The translations under genes were made by a program, and so were the position numbers. The notes below the pieces were generated by a model. The model made no database searches. It had not been told where the DNA came from and saw only the letters and a list, made by a program, of their open reading frames with translations. A stretch of DNA of 64,000 nt from Streptomyces qaidamensis (lineage in GTDB: Bacteria; Actinomycetota; Actinomycetes; Streptomycetales; Streptomycetaceae), in contig NZ_CP015098.1 in NCBI RefSeq assembly GCF_001611795.1, positions 1 through 64,000 on the forward strand. The letters are read 5' to 3'. Below are positions 54,060-63,712 of this stretch, piece by piece; within the stretch, counting starts at the first letter, position 1; each line of letters begins with the position of its first letter.

Positions 54060-54833
54060 TTACGCCCGATCTGGCTGGCCGCGGTCCTGCGGGTCGGTTC
54101 CTGCCTCCGTCGCCGTACGCATGGCCTGGATGTCTGTGGTGATGTCCGGTTGCCCGTACCGGTCGGTGAGAGTGGCCAGGGTGTCGATGAGATGGTTCTT
54201 GGCTTCGTCGGTGAGGCGCTCGGAGAACGTGTGCAGCAGGCGGGCCAGTGGTGCCCATTGGCCTTGCGGTGCGTAGGCGGCTGCGGTGTTCAGCAGTGCC
54301 TCGAGGCGGGGCAGCGTGTCGGTGTCGATGCTGTGGGGGGCGGTGGCGAACCAGTAGGACAGGGCCAGTGACGGGTCGCTCATCAGGGTGTCGCGCAGGA
54401 TGCGGGCCTCGTCCAGGCGGCGGTCGTGTTCCAAGCGGCGCTGTTCCCGTTCGTGCTGGCGGCGCTGGTGGGTTTGCGCGGCGTGTATGGCGTCGGGTTC
54501 GGCGGTGAGGTGAACGTGGCCCCAGGCGAGCCGGACTGGGAGGTGAGGGAGGTCGGTGGGCCGGCCGAGGAGTGTGTTGATGCGGGCGGTGGCCGGCACG
54601 GCGTCGTGCGGAAGGTAGTCGGCGGTGATGTCGCGGGCGGTTGTCAGTGCGTGGTCTGCGGCGGCCTCGGCGGGGCTGTGGTGGGGGTGGGGTGAGGGGA
54701 GGTCTTCCCATGCGCCGGTGAGGGTGAGGGTGAACAAGTAGCCGGGTATGGAGGTGGGCGCCGGGCAGGTGAGGTCGAGTGTGCCTGCCCGGGGTGAGGG
54801 CCAGCCGCTGTTTTTACGCCGTGGCCGGTGCAT
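54060..54833 (-). CDS. Third gene of STAND-like operon
   Basis: A 257-aa protein from ATG 54833, overlapping the preceding gene by 20 bp. The first half has a beta-rich segment (IPGYLFTLTLTGAWEDLP, then HLPVRLAWGHVHLTAEPDAI). The second half is a long charged helix (RRQHEREQRRLEHDRRLDEA) followed by helices (SLALSYWFATAPHSIDTDTL). No family recognised. The tight overlap suggests its product acts with the NTPase. Last gene of the operon. Confidence 0.55.
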   Translation of the reverse strand: MHRPRRKNSGWPSPRAGTLDLTCPAPTSIPGYLFTLTLTGAWEDLPSPHPHHSPAEAAADHALTTARDITADYLPHDAVPATARINTLLGRPTDLPHLPVRLAWGHVHLTAEPDAIHAAQTHQRRQHEREQRRLEHDRRLDEARILRDTLMSDPSLALSYWFATAPHSIDTDTLPRLEALLNTAAAYAPQGQWAPLARLLHTFSERLTDEAKNHLIDTLATLTDRYGQPDITTDIQAMRTATEAGTDPQDRGQPDRA

Positions 54834-57138
54834 GGTGCGGGCGTGGGGGTGCTGTGGGGTCGGCTTCCCTCAGGGCCAGGACGAGTGCGTCGCGCAGGTG
54901 TGTGCGTGCGGTGGGCTCGCCTCCGGCTCGGGCCGGTTCCCATCCGTAGGCCGCGTGGGTGAGGACGAGGTAGCGGGGTGCGAGGTAGGTGCGGTCGGTG
55001 TCGGAGCGGAAGACGGCTTCGGTGAAGGTCTTGATGACGGCAGGCCGAAGGTGTGGGTGGGTCAGGGCGGTGTCGAGCCAGGTGTCGAAGGCGCTCTGTA
55101 GGTGAGTGTTGGCCTCGTCATCCAGGGCGCAGCGCCAGCCGGTCAGAGCCCAGGCATTGGGTTCGCTGTCGTCTCCGGCCAGCAGGAGGGGGATGCCGTT
55201 GGGGGTGGTCCGGTCGGCGAGGTGCAGGAATGCCCGGCGTGCGGCTGCGGTGTAGTGGTGCTGGGCGGTGGTGAACCAGGAGGTGAGGGTGGATCGGATG
55301 GTGCCCTGCAGGACTGGTTGGTCCCACAGGGCGGTCAGCGCGTCCCCGACGGCGTCTGCGACGCCGTCGTTGGTGGTGTTGACGGCGAGTTCCGACAACC
55401 GTTTGAGGGCGATCTGCGGGTAGGCCGGGCCAAGTTGGGCCAGGGCGCCGGCAAGGGCCTGTTTGAGGACGATGGGGGTGTTCCGGCGATGGGTGAGCTC
55501 ATCTGTGTCGGGGGCCTTGGCCCAGGCGAGGTATTGGTCGCGGGCGCGTTTGCCTGCTGTGGGGTCGACGGCCGCCGCGACCAGGAGGTCCTGGGCGTGG
55601 CCGTGCAGGTGGCTGTTTTTGGCCCAGTGGACGGCGATCGCGCGCAGGACGGTGAAGCTCTGTTTGGCCAGGGTGTAGCGGGTGGCCCACTGGGTGACGC
55701 GCTCGGCTAGGGGGACGCCGAGGTCGGGGGGCAGTGAGGCGGCTTGTTCGGCAGTCCAGCGAGTGAAGGCTGCGACATGGTGGGGGCGGTCGACCCAGAA
55801 ATAGTCGACGACGGCCTCAGCGTAGCCGGGTTTACGGAAACGGATGCAGTCGTCGGCTCCGAGTTCCGCACCGATCGCGTCGGTGAGCGCGATGATGCCG
55901 GGGCCTTGCTGTCCCCGGGTGGGCGGCGGTGTGTCGTTGAGTGCCTCACCGAGGGTGGACTGGGCTTCGTAGACGGTTTCGGCGGGTGCCCCGTCGAGTG
56001 TGGCGGCGGCAAGCAGGTAGTTGCGGTGGGCGCTGTCGGTGTTGGTCGTGTGCCAGGTGCGCAGGGTGCGGCGCCAGTTGTTATGGGCGGACTGCACGAC
56101 GGCTTCGACGAGCTCGCCGACGGCTTTGGGTTCGCTGGTGGTGGCGTTGAGTTCGACGGCCGCGATGATGACGCGGGCCCACCGTGCGGCTTCGGCCGGT
56201 GTGGCCTGGTCGTCCAGTTGCTCGGTGACTGCGCCTGCGGCAAGCCACGTGTCCAGCTCGCCGATAGGGGGTTGGCGTCGTTCCAGGTGCGCGCGCAGCA
56301 CCTGGAGGGCGGCCGGAGGGGACAGGCGGTGGCCGAGTTCGGTGGCTTCGGCCGCAACGGGCGTCCACGTGTCGCTGTGGGTGACGACAATGACGAAGGA
56401 GCCCATCGTGCGCAGGTGCTCTGTCACTTCGCGCAGGTGGAGTCCGAACCCTGGGCGCAGGGTCTCGTCCTTGTCTCTCAGGTCCAGGATCCAGCCGGTG
56501 TCCTCGTCTTTGAGTCCTTCGAGGTCCACCCCTTCTCCAGGTTCGCGGCGGACCTGCCGGACGGCCTTAACGCCTTGGTGTACGAGTGTGTGCAGGGCGG
56601 TGGTGTAGCGGCCGGTGCCGGCACCCGCATGGATGACGGCAACCCTGTAGGAGTCGAGGATGGCATCGACGGCCTTGGTGGTCTCGGCGTCGGGCAGATA
56701 GGGGTGAAGGCGGTCCTCGATCCAGTCCGGGGGCAGAGGCGTTCCCCGCAGCCGTTGGATTTCGCTTATGTTCTGGTTTGCGACGACAGTCCCGTAGTTG
56801 TACGAGACGTTTTGCACGGTGCCCGTGTCGCTCGCGTGGGCACCGGTGTCCGTGCCGGTCACGCTGCCGTTTGCTGGGGCGGTACGGGGAGCAGGAGCAC
56901 CGCTGGGTGGGGTTGGCGCGGGCGTCTCTTGGACCGGTGAAGTGTCATCCCGGTCATCCGTCCCGACAGGTGCTTGCGGCGCCGCCGCGTCGGCGGGTGC
57001 CTGGGGATTTGACTGGCCTCGGCTGTCAGGCCAGGTGTGCCCTTCGCCGGCCGGAGACGGTCCGGTGGCTGTCTTGAGCAGAGAAACGTCTGCGGACGGC
57101 AGGGGTGTCGGCGGTTCGGCCGGTTCGATCGGTGGCAA
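54814..57138 (-). CDS. STAND-like P-loop protein
   Basis: A 774-aa protein from TTG 57138. Residues 1-105 are Pro/Ala-rich and disordered. Then comes VQNVSYNYGTVVANQNIS, a short beta motif common just before NTPase domains of bacterial conflict proteins. The P-loop is at 171-179 (HAGAGTGRYTTALHTL) with Arg177 in place of the usual Lys; a Walker B-like strand is at DTGWILDLRD. From about 260 the protein is helical repeats. The layout fits a STAND-type switch in which the repeats sense a signal, though ATP hydrolysis may be weak with Arg in the P-loop. It is the middle gene of a three-gene operon. A defence role is inferred only from architecture and neighbourhood. Confidence 0.6.
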   Translation of the reverse strand: MPPIEPAEPPTPLPSADVSLLKTATGPSPAGEGHTWPDSRGQSNPQAPADAAAPQAPVGTDDRDDTSPVQETPAPTPPSGAPAPRTAPANGSVTGTDTGAHASDTGTVQNVSYNYGTVVANQNISEIQRLRGTPLPPDWIEDRLHPYLPDAETTKAVDAILDSYRVAVIHAGAGTGRYTTALHTLVHQGVKAVRQVRREPGEGVDLEGLKDEDTGWILDLRDKDETLRPGFGLHLREVTEHLRTMGSFVIVVTHSDTWTPVAAEATELGHRLSPPAALQVLRAHLERRQPPIGELDTWLAAGAVTEQLDDQATPAEAARWARVIIAAVELNATTSEPKAVGELVEAVVQSAHNNWRRTLRTWHTTNTDSAHRNYLLAAATLDGAPAETVYEAQSTLGEALNDTPPPTRGQQGPGIIALTDAIGAELGADDCIRFRKPGYAEAVVDYFWVDRPHHVAAFTRWTAEQAASLPPDLGVPLAERVTQWATRYTLAKQSFTVLRAIAVHWAKNSHLHGHAQDLLVAAAVDPTAGKRARDQYLAWAKAPDTDELTHRRNTPIVLKQALAGALAQLGPAYPQIALKRLSELAVNTTNDGVADAVGDALTALWDQPVLQGTIRSTLTSWFTTAQHHYTAAARRAFLHLADRTTPNGIPLLLAGDDSEPNAWALTGWRCALDDEANTHLQSAFDTWLDTALTHPHLRPAVIKTFTEAVFRSDTDRTYLAPRYLVLTHAAYGWEPARAGGEPTARTHLRDALVLALREADPTAPPRPHHAPATA

Positions 57139-57210
57139 TGATCAGCCCTTCGAGACGGTCAGCGGGTGCTGCGGCACGGCCGCGTACACAGGTGTCTGAA
57201 TGGTGCCGTG

Positions 57211-57735
57211 CTACTGCCTGGTGTTCCGCTGGCCCCTCATGCCGATGAGCTTCCCGCCTGCATCGACCGTCTGCACGTCTTGGATGACACGGGAGTTCCC
57301 GGCGATCTTGTCGCTGTCGATGCCCGTGGCCTCTCCGGACAGCGTCGTGACTCGCTGGTGGACGAACGGGCCGGAGGCGGGCCGGTCCTCTCCCTCGAAG
57401 GTCAGGTGCTGGCCGTAGATGGCTTCCAGGGCGCCGCGGGCCCGGGCCAGATTCCGCACGAGCCGCTGATCGGAGATGTCGACGGGGACGGTGCCGTGCG
57501 CGTAGTCGGCAAGGGTCTCCTGCAGCAGTTCGAGTTCGCCTCGTCGGGTCTGCAGAACGTCCCTGGCGGGCTGCAGCGGCAGTTGCAGCGTTCCGACCAG
57601 GCTGCCGGGGAGGGCGACGTCCTCCTCGGGTTCGGCTGCGCGGGAATCGAGCAGTCGTTCCAGGCGCTGGAAGATGAAGGTCAGCGTAGCGGGCAATGCG
57701 GAACTGATCACAGCGATGTCGGTCGGGTCCGGCAT
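57211..57735 (-). CDS. First gene of STAND-like operon
   Basis: A 174-aa protein from ATG 57735 with GGGGGAG 6 bases upstream. N-terminal hydrophobic-amphipathic helix (IAVISSALPATLTFIFQRLE), then helical and beta parts (RRGELELLQETLADYAHGTV, VIQDVQTVDAGGKLIGMRG). Family unknown. It is encoded 72 bp ahead of the STAND-like protein on the same strand, and homologous arrangements would suggest a sensor, adaptor or effector partner. Confidence 0.55.
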   Translation of the reverse strand: MPDPTDIAVISSALPATLTFIFQRLERLLDSRAAEPEEDVALPGSLVGTLQLPLQPARDVLQTRRGELELLQETLADYAHGTVPVDISDQRLVRNLARARGALEAIYGQHLTFEGEDRPASGPFVHQRVTTLSGEATGIDSDKIAGNSRVIQDVQTVDAGGKLIGMRGQRNTRQ

Positions 57736-58598
57736 GTTTCACTCCCCCGTTGCCAGGATGAAGGACCGTCTGATTCTTTCCGGCGTCACCCGTATGCGAA
57801 GCACTTTCAGGAAAGATGACAAGAATCTCTCCCTTCCCTCGCTTTCCAGTTATTCGGCTGGATTTTGACGGTGGCCGATTCGGCCATCTGTCCGGTCAGC
57901 GAGGGTCTTTCTCATGGTGTTCACGAGCGGCCAGGGGTGCGTGTCCGTGCTGCTGGTAGGGAGATTCGTCGGGGAACCGCTCGACTCGGACCTGCCTCCA
58001 GGCCACGTCGAACGATGTCGCGCGGCGGCTTCCAGCAGACCGCCGGAAAGCCCGCCAGCTCGTCACAGGGTCGAGAATGCAGCGCAGCAGAGTAAGTCGC
58101 ATGACCTCAGCGTCCATACACCTGGGGCAACAGACGGAACTTTCTATGCCGCCGCAAAGGAAACTACTTTGAGGTAGGCGTTTTGCGCCATGGGATCATT
58201 GGGTTCCGAGTGAATTTCGAGTCTGATGTTGCTGATGTGATTCATGGGGTTTCGCAGGTCGAAGCGGCTACCGCGTGTCTCGGCCACGGGAACCGGGTGA
58301 GAGCTGTCCATCCTCGCGGGGCCCAGCGGCGCATGCCGACCCGCAGACCGCACGCCAGGCTTACCCGGCGGGCGGGGCGGGAGGAAGGGTTAGCCGGTAC
58401 GCACAGGTGAGGGATGGGTGGTCGGTGGCCGGGGCCACGGGTTGGCTTTGTCCATCAGGGCGGTGATGCCTGTGATGTCGCTGCCCCCGACACCGTGCCC
58501 TCACCGCCGCACCCGAACCGACCTGCGCCTGGCGGCTCTCGTGGATGCATGTAAGGGCCGACCTGATGCCCGATTGACGCTGGTCCCCAAGCAGGCGC
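57736..58598. other. 860 bp without a convincing gene
   Basis: Holds the promoter of the minus-strand STAND-like operon. A minus-strand frame at 58144-58353 ends NPMNHISNIRLEIHSEPNDP and continues to a stop, but has no start signal and AT-rich codons. I leave it uncalled. Bases 57770-57870 and 58150-58260 are AT-richer than the surroundings. Confidence 0.35.
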
Positions 58599-59033
58599 TC
58601 AGGGCAATGGCGGCAGTGGGTTTCCCTCCATGATGGCCTGCGTCCGGCGCGCGTCGACGAAGACCTGCCAGTGATAGTGGTCGGCGAACAGGCGGTTGAG
58701 GTGCAGTTGGCATTCCTTCATCACCAATGGCCAGCCGCGGGGGTTGCGTTGGACGTGCAGGGACTGCGGCACGCGGAACCACCACGTGTAACAGGGGTCA
58801 TCGTCGCTGCCGCAGACTCCATCGTCCCGGCAGCCTTCATAGATGCATCCCAGTCGTTCGGCGAAGTCGACCATCACCTCCCTACTGTTCTTGGCCAGCA
58901 GGAACGGCTCGCCTGCCGAATGGTAGGGCTCGCTGATGCGTCGTTCGGGATCATCTACCTCGATCTGCCAGACAACCCACTCGTACACGGACCAGCGATC
59001 CGGGGCGGCGGTGTTGCTTCGTGGTGAGGCCAC
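58599..59033 (-). CDS. Conserved hypothetical protein
   Basis: A 144-aa protein. GTG 59033 is preferred because GAGAGG lies 6 bases upstream; the frame is open to 59144. It reads WSVYEWVVWQIEVDDPERRI, VMVDFAERLGCIYEGCRDDG, DDDPCYTWWFRVPQSLHV and LVMKECQLHLNRLFADHYHW. Trp- and Cys-rich, soluble, no family recognised. Stands between two conflict operons. Confidence 0.5.
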   Translation of the reverse strand: MASPRSNTAAPDRWSVYEWVVWQIEVDDPERRISEPYHSAGEPFLLAKNSREVMVDFAERLGCIYEGCRDDGVCGSDDDPCYTWWFRVPQSLHVQRNPRGWPLVMKECQLHLNRLFADHYHWQVFVDARRTQAIMEGNPLPPLP

Positions 59034-59144
59034 GTGCCACCTCTCGTTCTTTGCGCTCACGTTGTGCACTGCGGACACGAGATACAACGACGGTCCGGGC
59101 AGCGTGATACGTGCGGAGGTTGAGCGTTTCCCTCTCCGAAGCAC

Positions 59145-59642
59145 CCGGCAATCACGGTGTATATGCAGACAGGAGCAAATAGAGTGAAAGGTAGTGAATG
59201 AGAGCGGTAATGCCGCCCTTGTCGGGCACGATGGTCCGCCTCTGGGTGTCAGGCCGTCCCTGGCCGGTCGGGAAGCCGGAGCCCATCAACGACCGGTTTT
59301 CGGCCGCGCTACGGCGTCACGCGCGGCGGGCTGACGATCGCCTTCCAGACGAACCGGTTCAGGCCTTCTGCGCAGCGTTCCCCCGGGGCCGGGGGCTACC
59401 AGGCAGCTTCGTGGGGCTTCTTCAAGGTCTGCGGTGTTCGCTTCTGGTGCTGGTCCGATGCGCTGTGTCGACCTGACCTGCTCACGGAATAGGGCATCGT
59501 TCTCACCGCGCAGCGTCCAGATCGCTCCTTCCACTCAGACGGGCCCACTTCGGCTTGCCGTCATGGTCGTCGTCGCCACGTCGGAGAAGCCCAAGAGAGA
59601 GGCTGCCGGGTGCGGTTCGGCCAGCCGTACCCGGCAGTGTCG
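59145..59642. other. 500 bp without a convincing gene
   Basis: Short frames on both strands without family or codon bias. It separates the end of the ABC-3C operon (minus strand, stop at 59643) from the hypothetical gene upstream of 59033. Confidence 0.35.
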
Positions 59643-61592
59643 TCAGTCGAGCCAGTCCGGGGGGATGAGAGCGTTGCGGTTGCCGTCACCCTCGGGGCGC
59701 CAGTTGCCGATCACGGCGTCTTGGAACCACGCTTCTGCCAGGTTGGCGTGGTCGCAGACGATGATCTGCAGGGCCCCCTGGTTGAGCTGTACCACGTCGT
59801 TAAGGAGCTGGAAGTAGGCGGTGACGGTGGTCCAGTCGGCGTCCTGGATGGTTGCGGCGTCTCGGGGCTTTCCCGGGAAGAACGCCTGGGTGGGCTGGTC
59901 GAGCATGAGGAAGCCGGGGACCGGCCGGTTGTTGCGTCGCAGGTAGGTGTGGAGGGCGAGGTGGGCGACGAGGTGGTAGCCGATGTGGTTCTTGGCGCTG
60001 CCGATCCGTGTCAGTGGCAGGCGTCCTGCGGGTCGTCTCAGAACGACGTTGAGCAGTTTGAGGCTGATCCCTACCTCGGTGGCGTCTGCTGCTCCTCCGA
60101 GGTTGAGGCGCTTTGCCCAGGCCGTCATGCCGACGGCGATGTCGGCAAGCCGTCGCTCGGTCTCGGCGGTGACGTCGTCCTCGTCGACGAGCTGTTCCAG
60201 TGCGGCGGTGTGTTCCTGGGTCAGGGCCAGGTCGTTGCGCAGTCGGGTGAGGTCACTGTCAGTTCCGGTTCGGGTGAGTGCTTCGGCGATCCTGCCCTGG
60301 ATGTGTGCGACGCGCAGGTTCTGCTCCTGCAGGTTGCGCAGGCGTTCGTCGCTCGCCAGTAGTTCTCTGAGCTGGGCGCCGTTCAGTCTCAGGCGTTCGG
60401 TGATGCGGCCGCGCTCGATCCGCAGGGCGTTTCTGTGCTCTTCGCGGACGGGCTGGAGGGTTTGTGCCTGGGCGAGTTCCTGCGCGAGGTTATCGGTGAG
60501 CTCGGAGATGTCCTGTGCAGAAGGGTCTGGGTGTTCCAGGGGCTGGGCGCACATGGGGCATACGAGGGTGTCGTGCTGGCGCTCGGGGCCGAGGAGGTCG
60601 AGGGTTTTGAGGCGGTCGAGCTGGAGGTGGAGCTCGCCCGTGAAGGCGCGGCCCTGCTGTTGCCAGCGGTCGACTGCGGCCAGGGCCTCGTCGAATTCTT
60701 GCAGTTGTTCACGCAGGAGACGGCGTTCCTCGTTGAGTTCTTGGCGCCGGTCGCGGAGGTCCAGCGGTGCTGCGGTTTCGGGTGCGGCGGCCAGTGCCTG
60801 GTGCAGGAGGTCGAGGACTTGGGCGGTGTCAGGGGCTGTGGGCACGTCGGTGAGGAGGCCTTCGCTCTCCGCCAGGCGGACGAGAGCCAGGCCGTTGGCG
60901 TCCATGGCCTGCTGATGGCGCAGGGCGTCGTCGAGTTTGCGCTGGGCCGCGCGTTGGGCGCGCTGGGCTTCACCGAGGCGGTGGCGGCGCAGAGCCTGTT
61001 CGGGGCCGGCGGCACCGAGGAAGTACGGCAAAGTGTCTTTGAGAGTCTGGGCCATGCCGGACTCGGTCTGGCGGTGGAACAGCGCTGTCTGGTCGGCGAT
61101 CTCGTTCTGGTTCTGGAAGCAGAGCAGGGCCGCTTGGGCGATGGAGACGTCGAAGGGTTTGCGTCCTGCCCCGGTGGGGGGCTGGAAGTGGAAGTCTTCG
61201 ATGCCGATGCGGGCGCTGAGTTCGCTGCGCAGGGCCGCGACGTTGGAGTTGTGGACGAGTTCGTGGGCCTGGGGGATGTCCAGGCTGGCGTCGCCGGTGC
61301 GGGTGAATGCGTGCAGGGTGGAGGCACCGGTCGGGCGGGGTCGGGCCAGAACCATGCGTGAGCGGTCGGCGAAGGAGACCAGGAGGGCATACCAGCCGAC
61401 GGTCTGGTCGATCCGGTCGTCGGGCAGGTGGGGGGCCCGGCGTCCGAGGCAGTAGTCGACGATGCTGAGGACCTCGGACTTACCGGTCTCCGACTCTCCG
61501 GTGAGGATGTTGAGCGCCCCGGGGCGGAACCGCAGGACCCTGGGGGTTTTCCTGCCGTCTCGGTGGTAGAGGGCCAGGGCGAGCAGTTGCAT
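59643..61592 (-). CDS. ABC-3C system ATPase, DUF3732 protein
   Basis: A 649-aa SMC/Rad50-like ATPase. Walker A at about 31-40 (ILTGESETGKSEVLSIV), long coiled coil from about 200 to 470 with a Cys pair in the middle (VCPMCAQPLEHP, Cys345/Cys348) like a zinc hook, signature region RIGSAKNHIGYHLV at about 529-541, Walker B FLMLDQPTQAFF at 561-572 and H-loop IVCDHANL at about 611-618. DUF3732 ATPases are the third component of ABC-three-component conflict systems. It lies 34 bp downstream of the middle component. It probably works with the other two proteins on phage or foreign DNA; the exact activity is unknown. Confidence 0.85.
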   Translation of the reverse strand: MQLLALALYHRDGRKTPRVLRFRPGALNILTGESETGKSEVLSIVDYCLGRRAPHLPDDRIDQTVGWYALLVSFADRSRMVLARPRPTGASTLHAFTRTGDASLDIPQAHELVHNSNVAALRSELSARIGIEDFHFQPPTGAGRKPFDVSIAQAALLCFQNQNEIADQTALFHRQTESGMAQTLKDTLPYFLGAAGPEQALRRHRLGEAQRAQRAAQRKLDDALRHQQAMDANGLALVRLAESEGLLTDVPTAPDTAQVLDLLHQALAAAPETAAPLDLRDRRQELNEERRLLREQLQEFDEALAAVDRWQQQGRAFTGELHLQLDRLKTLDLLGPERQHDTLVCPMCAQPLEHPDPSAQDISELTDNLAQELAQAQTLQPVREEHRNALRIERGRITERLRLNGAQLRELLASDERLRNLQEQNLRVAHIQGRIAEALTRTGTDSDLTRLRNDLALTQEHTAALEQLVDEDDVTAETERRLADIAVGMTAWAKRLNLGGAADATEVGISLKLLNVVLRRPAGRLPLTRIGSAKNHIGYHLVAHLALHTYLRRNNRPVPGFLMLDQPTQAFFPGKPRDAATIQDADWTTVTAYFQLLNDVVQLNQGALQIIVCDHANLAEAWFQDAVIGNWRPEGDGNRNALIPPDWLD

Positions 61593-61626
61593 GACGGTTC
61601 TGGGACTCCTTGCGGCGGGAGCGGGG

Positions 61627-62112
61627 TCAGGGACGGACGCCGAGAGTGGTGAAAGCTCGGGTGGGGTCGGTCACGGCGAGCCAGCGGCCGACGAGGGTCG
61701 CGGCCCGGACGCAGTCGGCGACTTCTTCTCCGGGGGCAGCGGATGCGGGTTGGGGGTTACGGGGGCAGATCAGTCCGGAGGAGGCGACGTCTATGGCGCG
61801 GTGGCGCATGGCGGTGCGCAGGCTGGTGCGTGTGTAGTCGGTTAGGGCGGCGGCGCGTTCGGCGAAGGCGGCTCGCAGGCGCGGGTGGTCGTGTGCCCAG
61901 GCCATCAGTGTGACGGTGGACTTGGCGGGCAGTGAGCCACGGGTGTCTTCGGGCAGCACGAGGGGCAGGATCAGGAAGGCGCTGGGCCAGGGCAGAGGCG
62001 TCTTCGTCTTCTTCACGGCGGCGTTGATGCCGCTGGCGAGGAGGTAGGCGCCGAAAGCCGGGTTGAACAGCGCCTGTGCCTCGGACGCGTGGTGGTGGGA
62101 GTCCGTCGTCAC
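61627..62112 (-). CDS. ABC-3C middle component
   Basis: A 161-aa protein from ATG 62112, overlapping the upstream gene by 4 bp. It begins with the family pattern LFNPAFGAYLLASGINAAVK and LPWPSAFLILPLVLPEDTRG and continues with ERAAALTDYTRTSLRTAMRH. This matches the small helical middle component encoded between the CTD protein and the DUF3732 ATPase in ABC-three-component systems. It probably bridges the two. Confidence 0.75.
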   Translation of the reverse strand: MTTDSHHHASEAQALFNPAFGAYLLASGINAAVKKTKTPLPWPSAFLILPLVLPEDTRGSLPAKSTVTLMAWAHDHPRLRAAFAERAAALTDYTRTSLRTAMRHRAIDVASSGLICPRNPQPASAAPGEEVADCVRAATLVGRWLAVTDPTRAFTTLGVRP

Positions 62113-63368
62113 TGTTCCTGCGTTTCAGTGTGGCGCTTGCAGAGTTCGCTGTAGTCGGGGTGCCAGCCCACGGCCCGGTCCGCTTCGGCGGTGTCGGCCT
62201 GGTCGGACAGGCCGTGCATGCTTCCCTTGCCGATCCACGGGGCGGTGACGCTGCCCGGGTTGAGTGGCGTGTCCGCGGCTCTGTCCATGGTGTCGTCCAG
62301 GATGTCCTGGCCGACACTCTGGCGGTCCTCTTCGCTCATGTCGGCGCGGACGCGGCGGGTGCGGCGGCGGAAGGCGCTCTCCCATTCGTAGTGGAGCTCG
62401 CCTTCGTATTCCTCGAGTCTTTCCGGGGTGATCTTGAAGGTTCGCAGCCACTCGGAGCGCTGTGCCCGTGCGTAGTGGTAGTCCCGCAGGTGCATGGCGA
62501 CTTCGTCGTCGGGCAGCCCGATCCAGCGCATCTGGGTGACGACCAGACGGTCCGCGTAGCCGGCGATCTCTGCCTGGGTGAGGTTGCTCAGCGTCTCCGT
62601 GATCGGGAGGCTCTTGCCGGCGTACCGGCCGAGGATCTCGTCCCGGCGGCACATGAGCTGCTCGGCCTTGACGGAGGGGAGCATGCGTTCTGGGTTCTTG
62701 CGTTCCAGCAGCTTGACAGCCATTCCGTACCACCACCCTTTGATGTCGTCGAGGGCGGCCTGAGCGTGGTCGCTTGGCGTGATCCCCAGTTCTTTGGCCA
62801 GACTAGAGTCGAGGTCTGACATCACGGGGGCGCCGTCGTTGATGGTGATGGCGCTGACGAGCTGATGGCGCTGAGCGGGTGTCAGTTTCATGAACAGGGC
62901 GCGGTCCTTCGCCGTGCCGTCGGGCCCGTCCTCGTCCTGGGCCACTTCCTCCATCCGGGCCAGCGCGTTGCTCACGTCTCGGTCGGCTCCGGGGCGCAGT
63001 TGCTGCAGAAACGTGTTCGCGGGTGCGATCTGGGTCGAGACCAGGCGCAGAAGGGGCATCGACGTGCCTGAGGGGCCGGAGAGGTTCTTCAGGGCGTCGA
63101 TCCATGAGGCGAGGGAGCGCCAGAAGTCTTTGCCGGTCTCGCTCAGTGGGCCGGCTGCTTCGCGGTGTTTGGACTGCAGGAGCTCCAGCGGTGTGTTGTC
63201 CTGCGGGTTCAGGAACTCGATGTCGTCGAGGAGTTCCATGCGCACTTCGATGGTGGCCTCGTCCCAGCTGCGCCGGGCGAGCTCCAGCAGGGCCAGTTCG
63301 CACTGGTAGAGGTACCCGGTCATCTGCCCTGCCGCCGAGTGCGACCCTGCTTGCGCCACGTTCCCCAC
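62109..63368 (-). CDS. ABC-3C C-terminal-domain protein
   Basis: A 419-aa protein from GTG 63368 (GTG 63359 also possible). N-terminal region: GQMTGYLYQCELALLELARR, MELLDDIEFLNPQDNTPLEL and LLQSKHREAAG, the last resembling a nuclease-like D...QxK pattern used by effector domains that recognise or cut DNA. C-terminal helical region with MHLRDYHYARAQRSEWLRTF and WHPDYSELCKRH, as in the ABC-3C CTD. It is the first gene of the operon. Likely the sensor or effector component. Confidence 0.75.
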   Translation of the reverse strand: MGNVAQAGSHSAAGQMTGYLYQCELALLELARRSWDEATIEVRMELLDDIEFLNPQDNTPLELLQSKHREAAGPLSETGKDFWRSLASWIDALKNLSGPSGTSMPLLRLVSTQIAPANTFLQQLRPGADRDVSNALARMEEVAQDEDGPDGTAKDRALFMKLTPAQRHQLVSAITINDGAPVMSDLDSSLAKELGITPSDHAQAALDDIKGWWYGMAVKLLERKNPERMLPSVKAEQLMCRRDEILGRYAGKSLPITETLSNLTQAEIAGYADRLVVTQMRWIGLPDDEVAMHLRDYHYARAQRSEWLRTFKITPERLEEYEGELHYEWESAFRRRTRRVRADMSEEDRQSVGQDILDDTMDRAADTPLNPGSVTAPWIGKGSMHGLSDQADTAEADRAVGWHPDYSELCKRHTETQEQ

Positions 63369-63712
63369 TACTGCTTGTGCCTGCCGAGCAGCGTCCCACC
63401 TCTGTGACTGGTCTACCGGGTGCAGGCGGCTTCTGGAACGCCGTCTTCCTTCCCGGGATCAGTCGCGCCACTCCCCCTGCGGGACAAAATAGCACCCACC
63501 ACACATGCCTCTGCATTTTCCGGAGAAGCCGCCGGCGCTCCTTGCCGGACACCGGCGGTCAGGCGTGCGGAGGGGGTTGGCGTGGCCGGTCTGGAGCAGG
63601 GCCTGGCTGGCTGCAGCTCGTGACGTGCGCCGGGCCTAACCCGTGGGCCGGCACCGGCGACTGTTTGCGGTCCCGGTTCCGAGCCAAACGCATGCCGGTG
63701 CCCTGGACATTG
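63369..63712. other. Intergenic region before the ABC-3C operon
   Basis: No gene seen. It holds the promoter of the minus-strand ABC-3C operon and the downstream flank of the nucleotidase gene. Bases 63480-63520 are somewhat AT-richer. Confidence 0.4.

Noticed and set aside
58144-58353. 69-codon minus-strand frame ending in a protein-like tail
   Set aside because: AT-rich codons, no Shine-Dalgarno and a first half that reads as non-coding.
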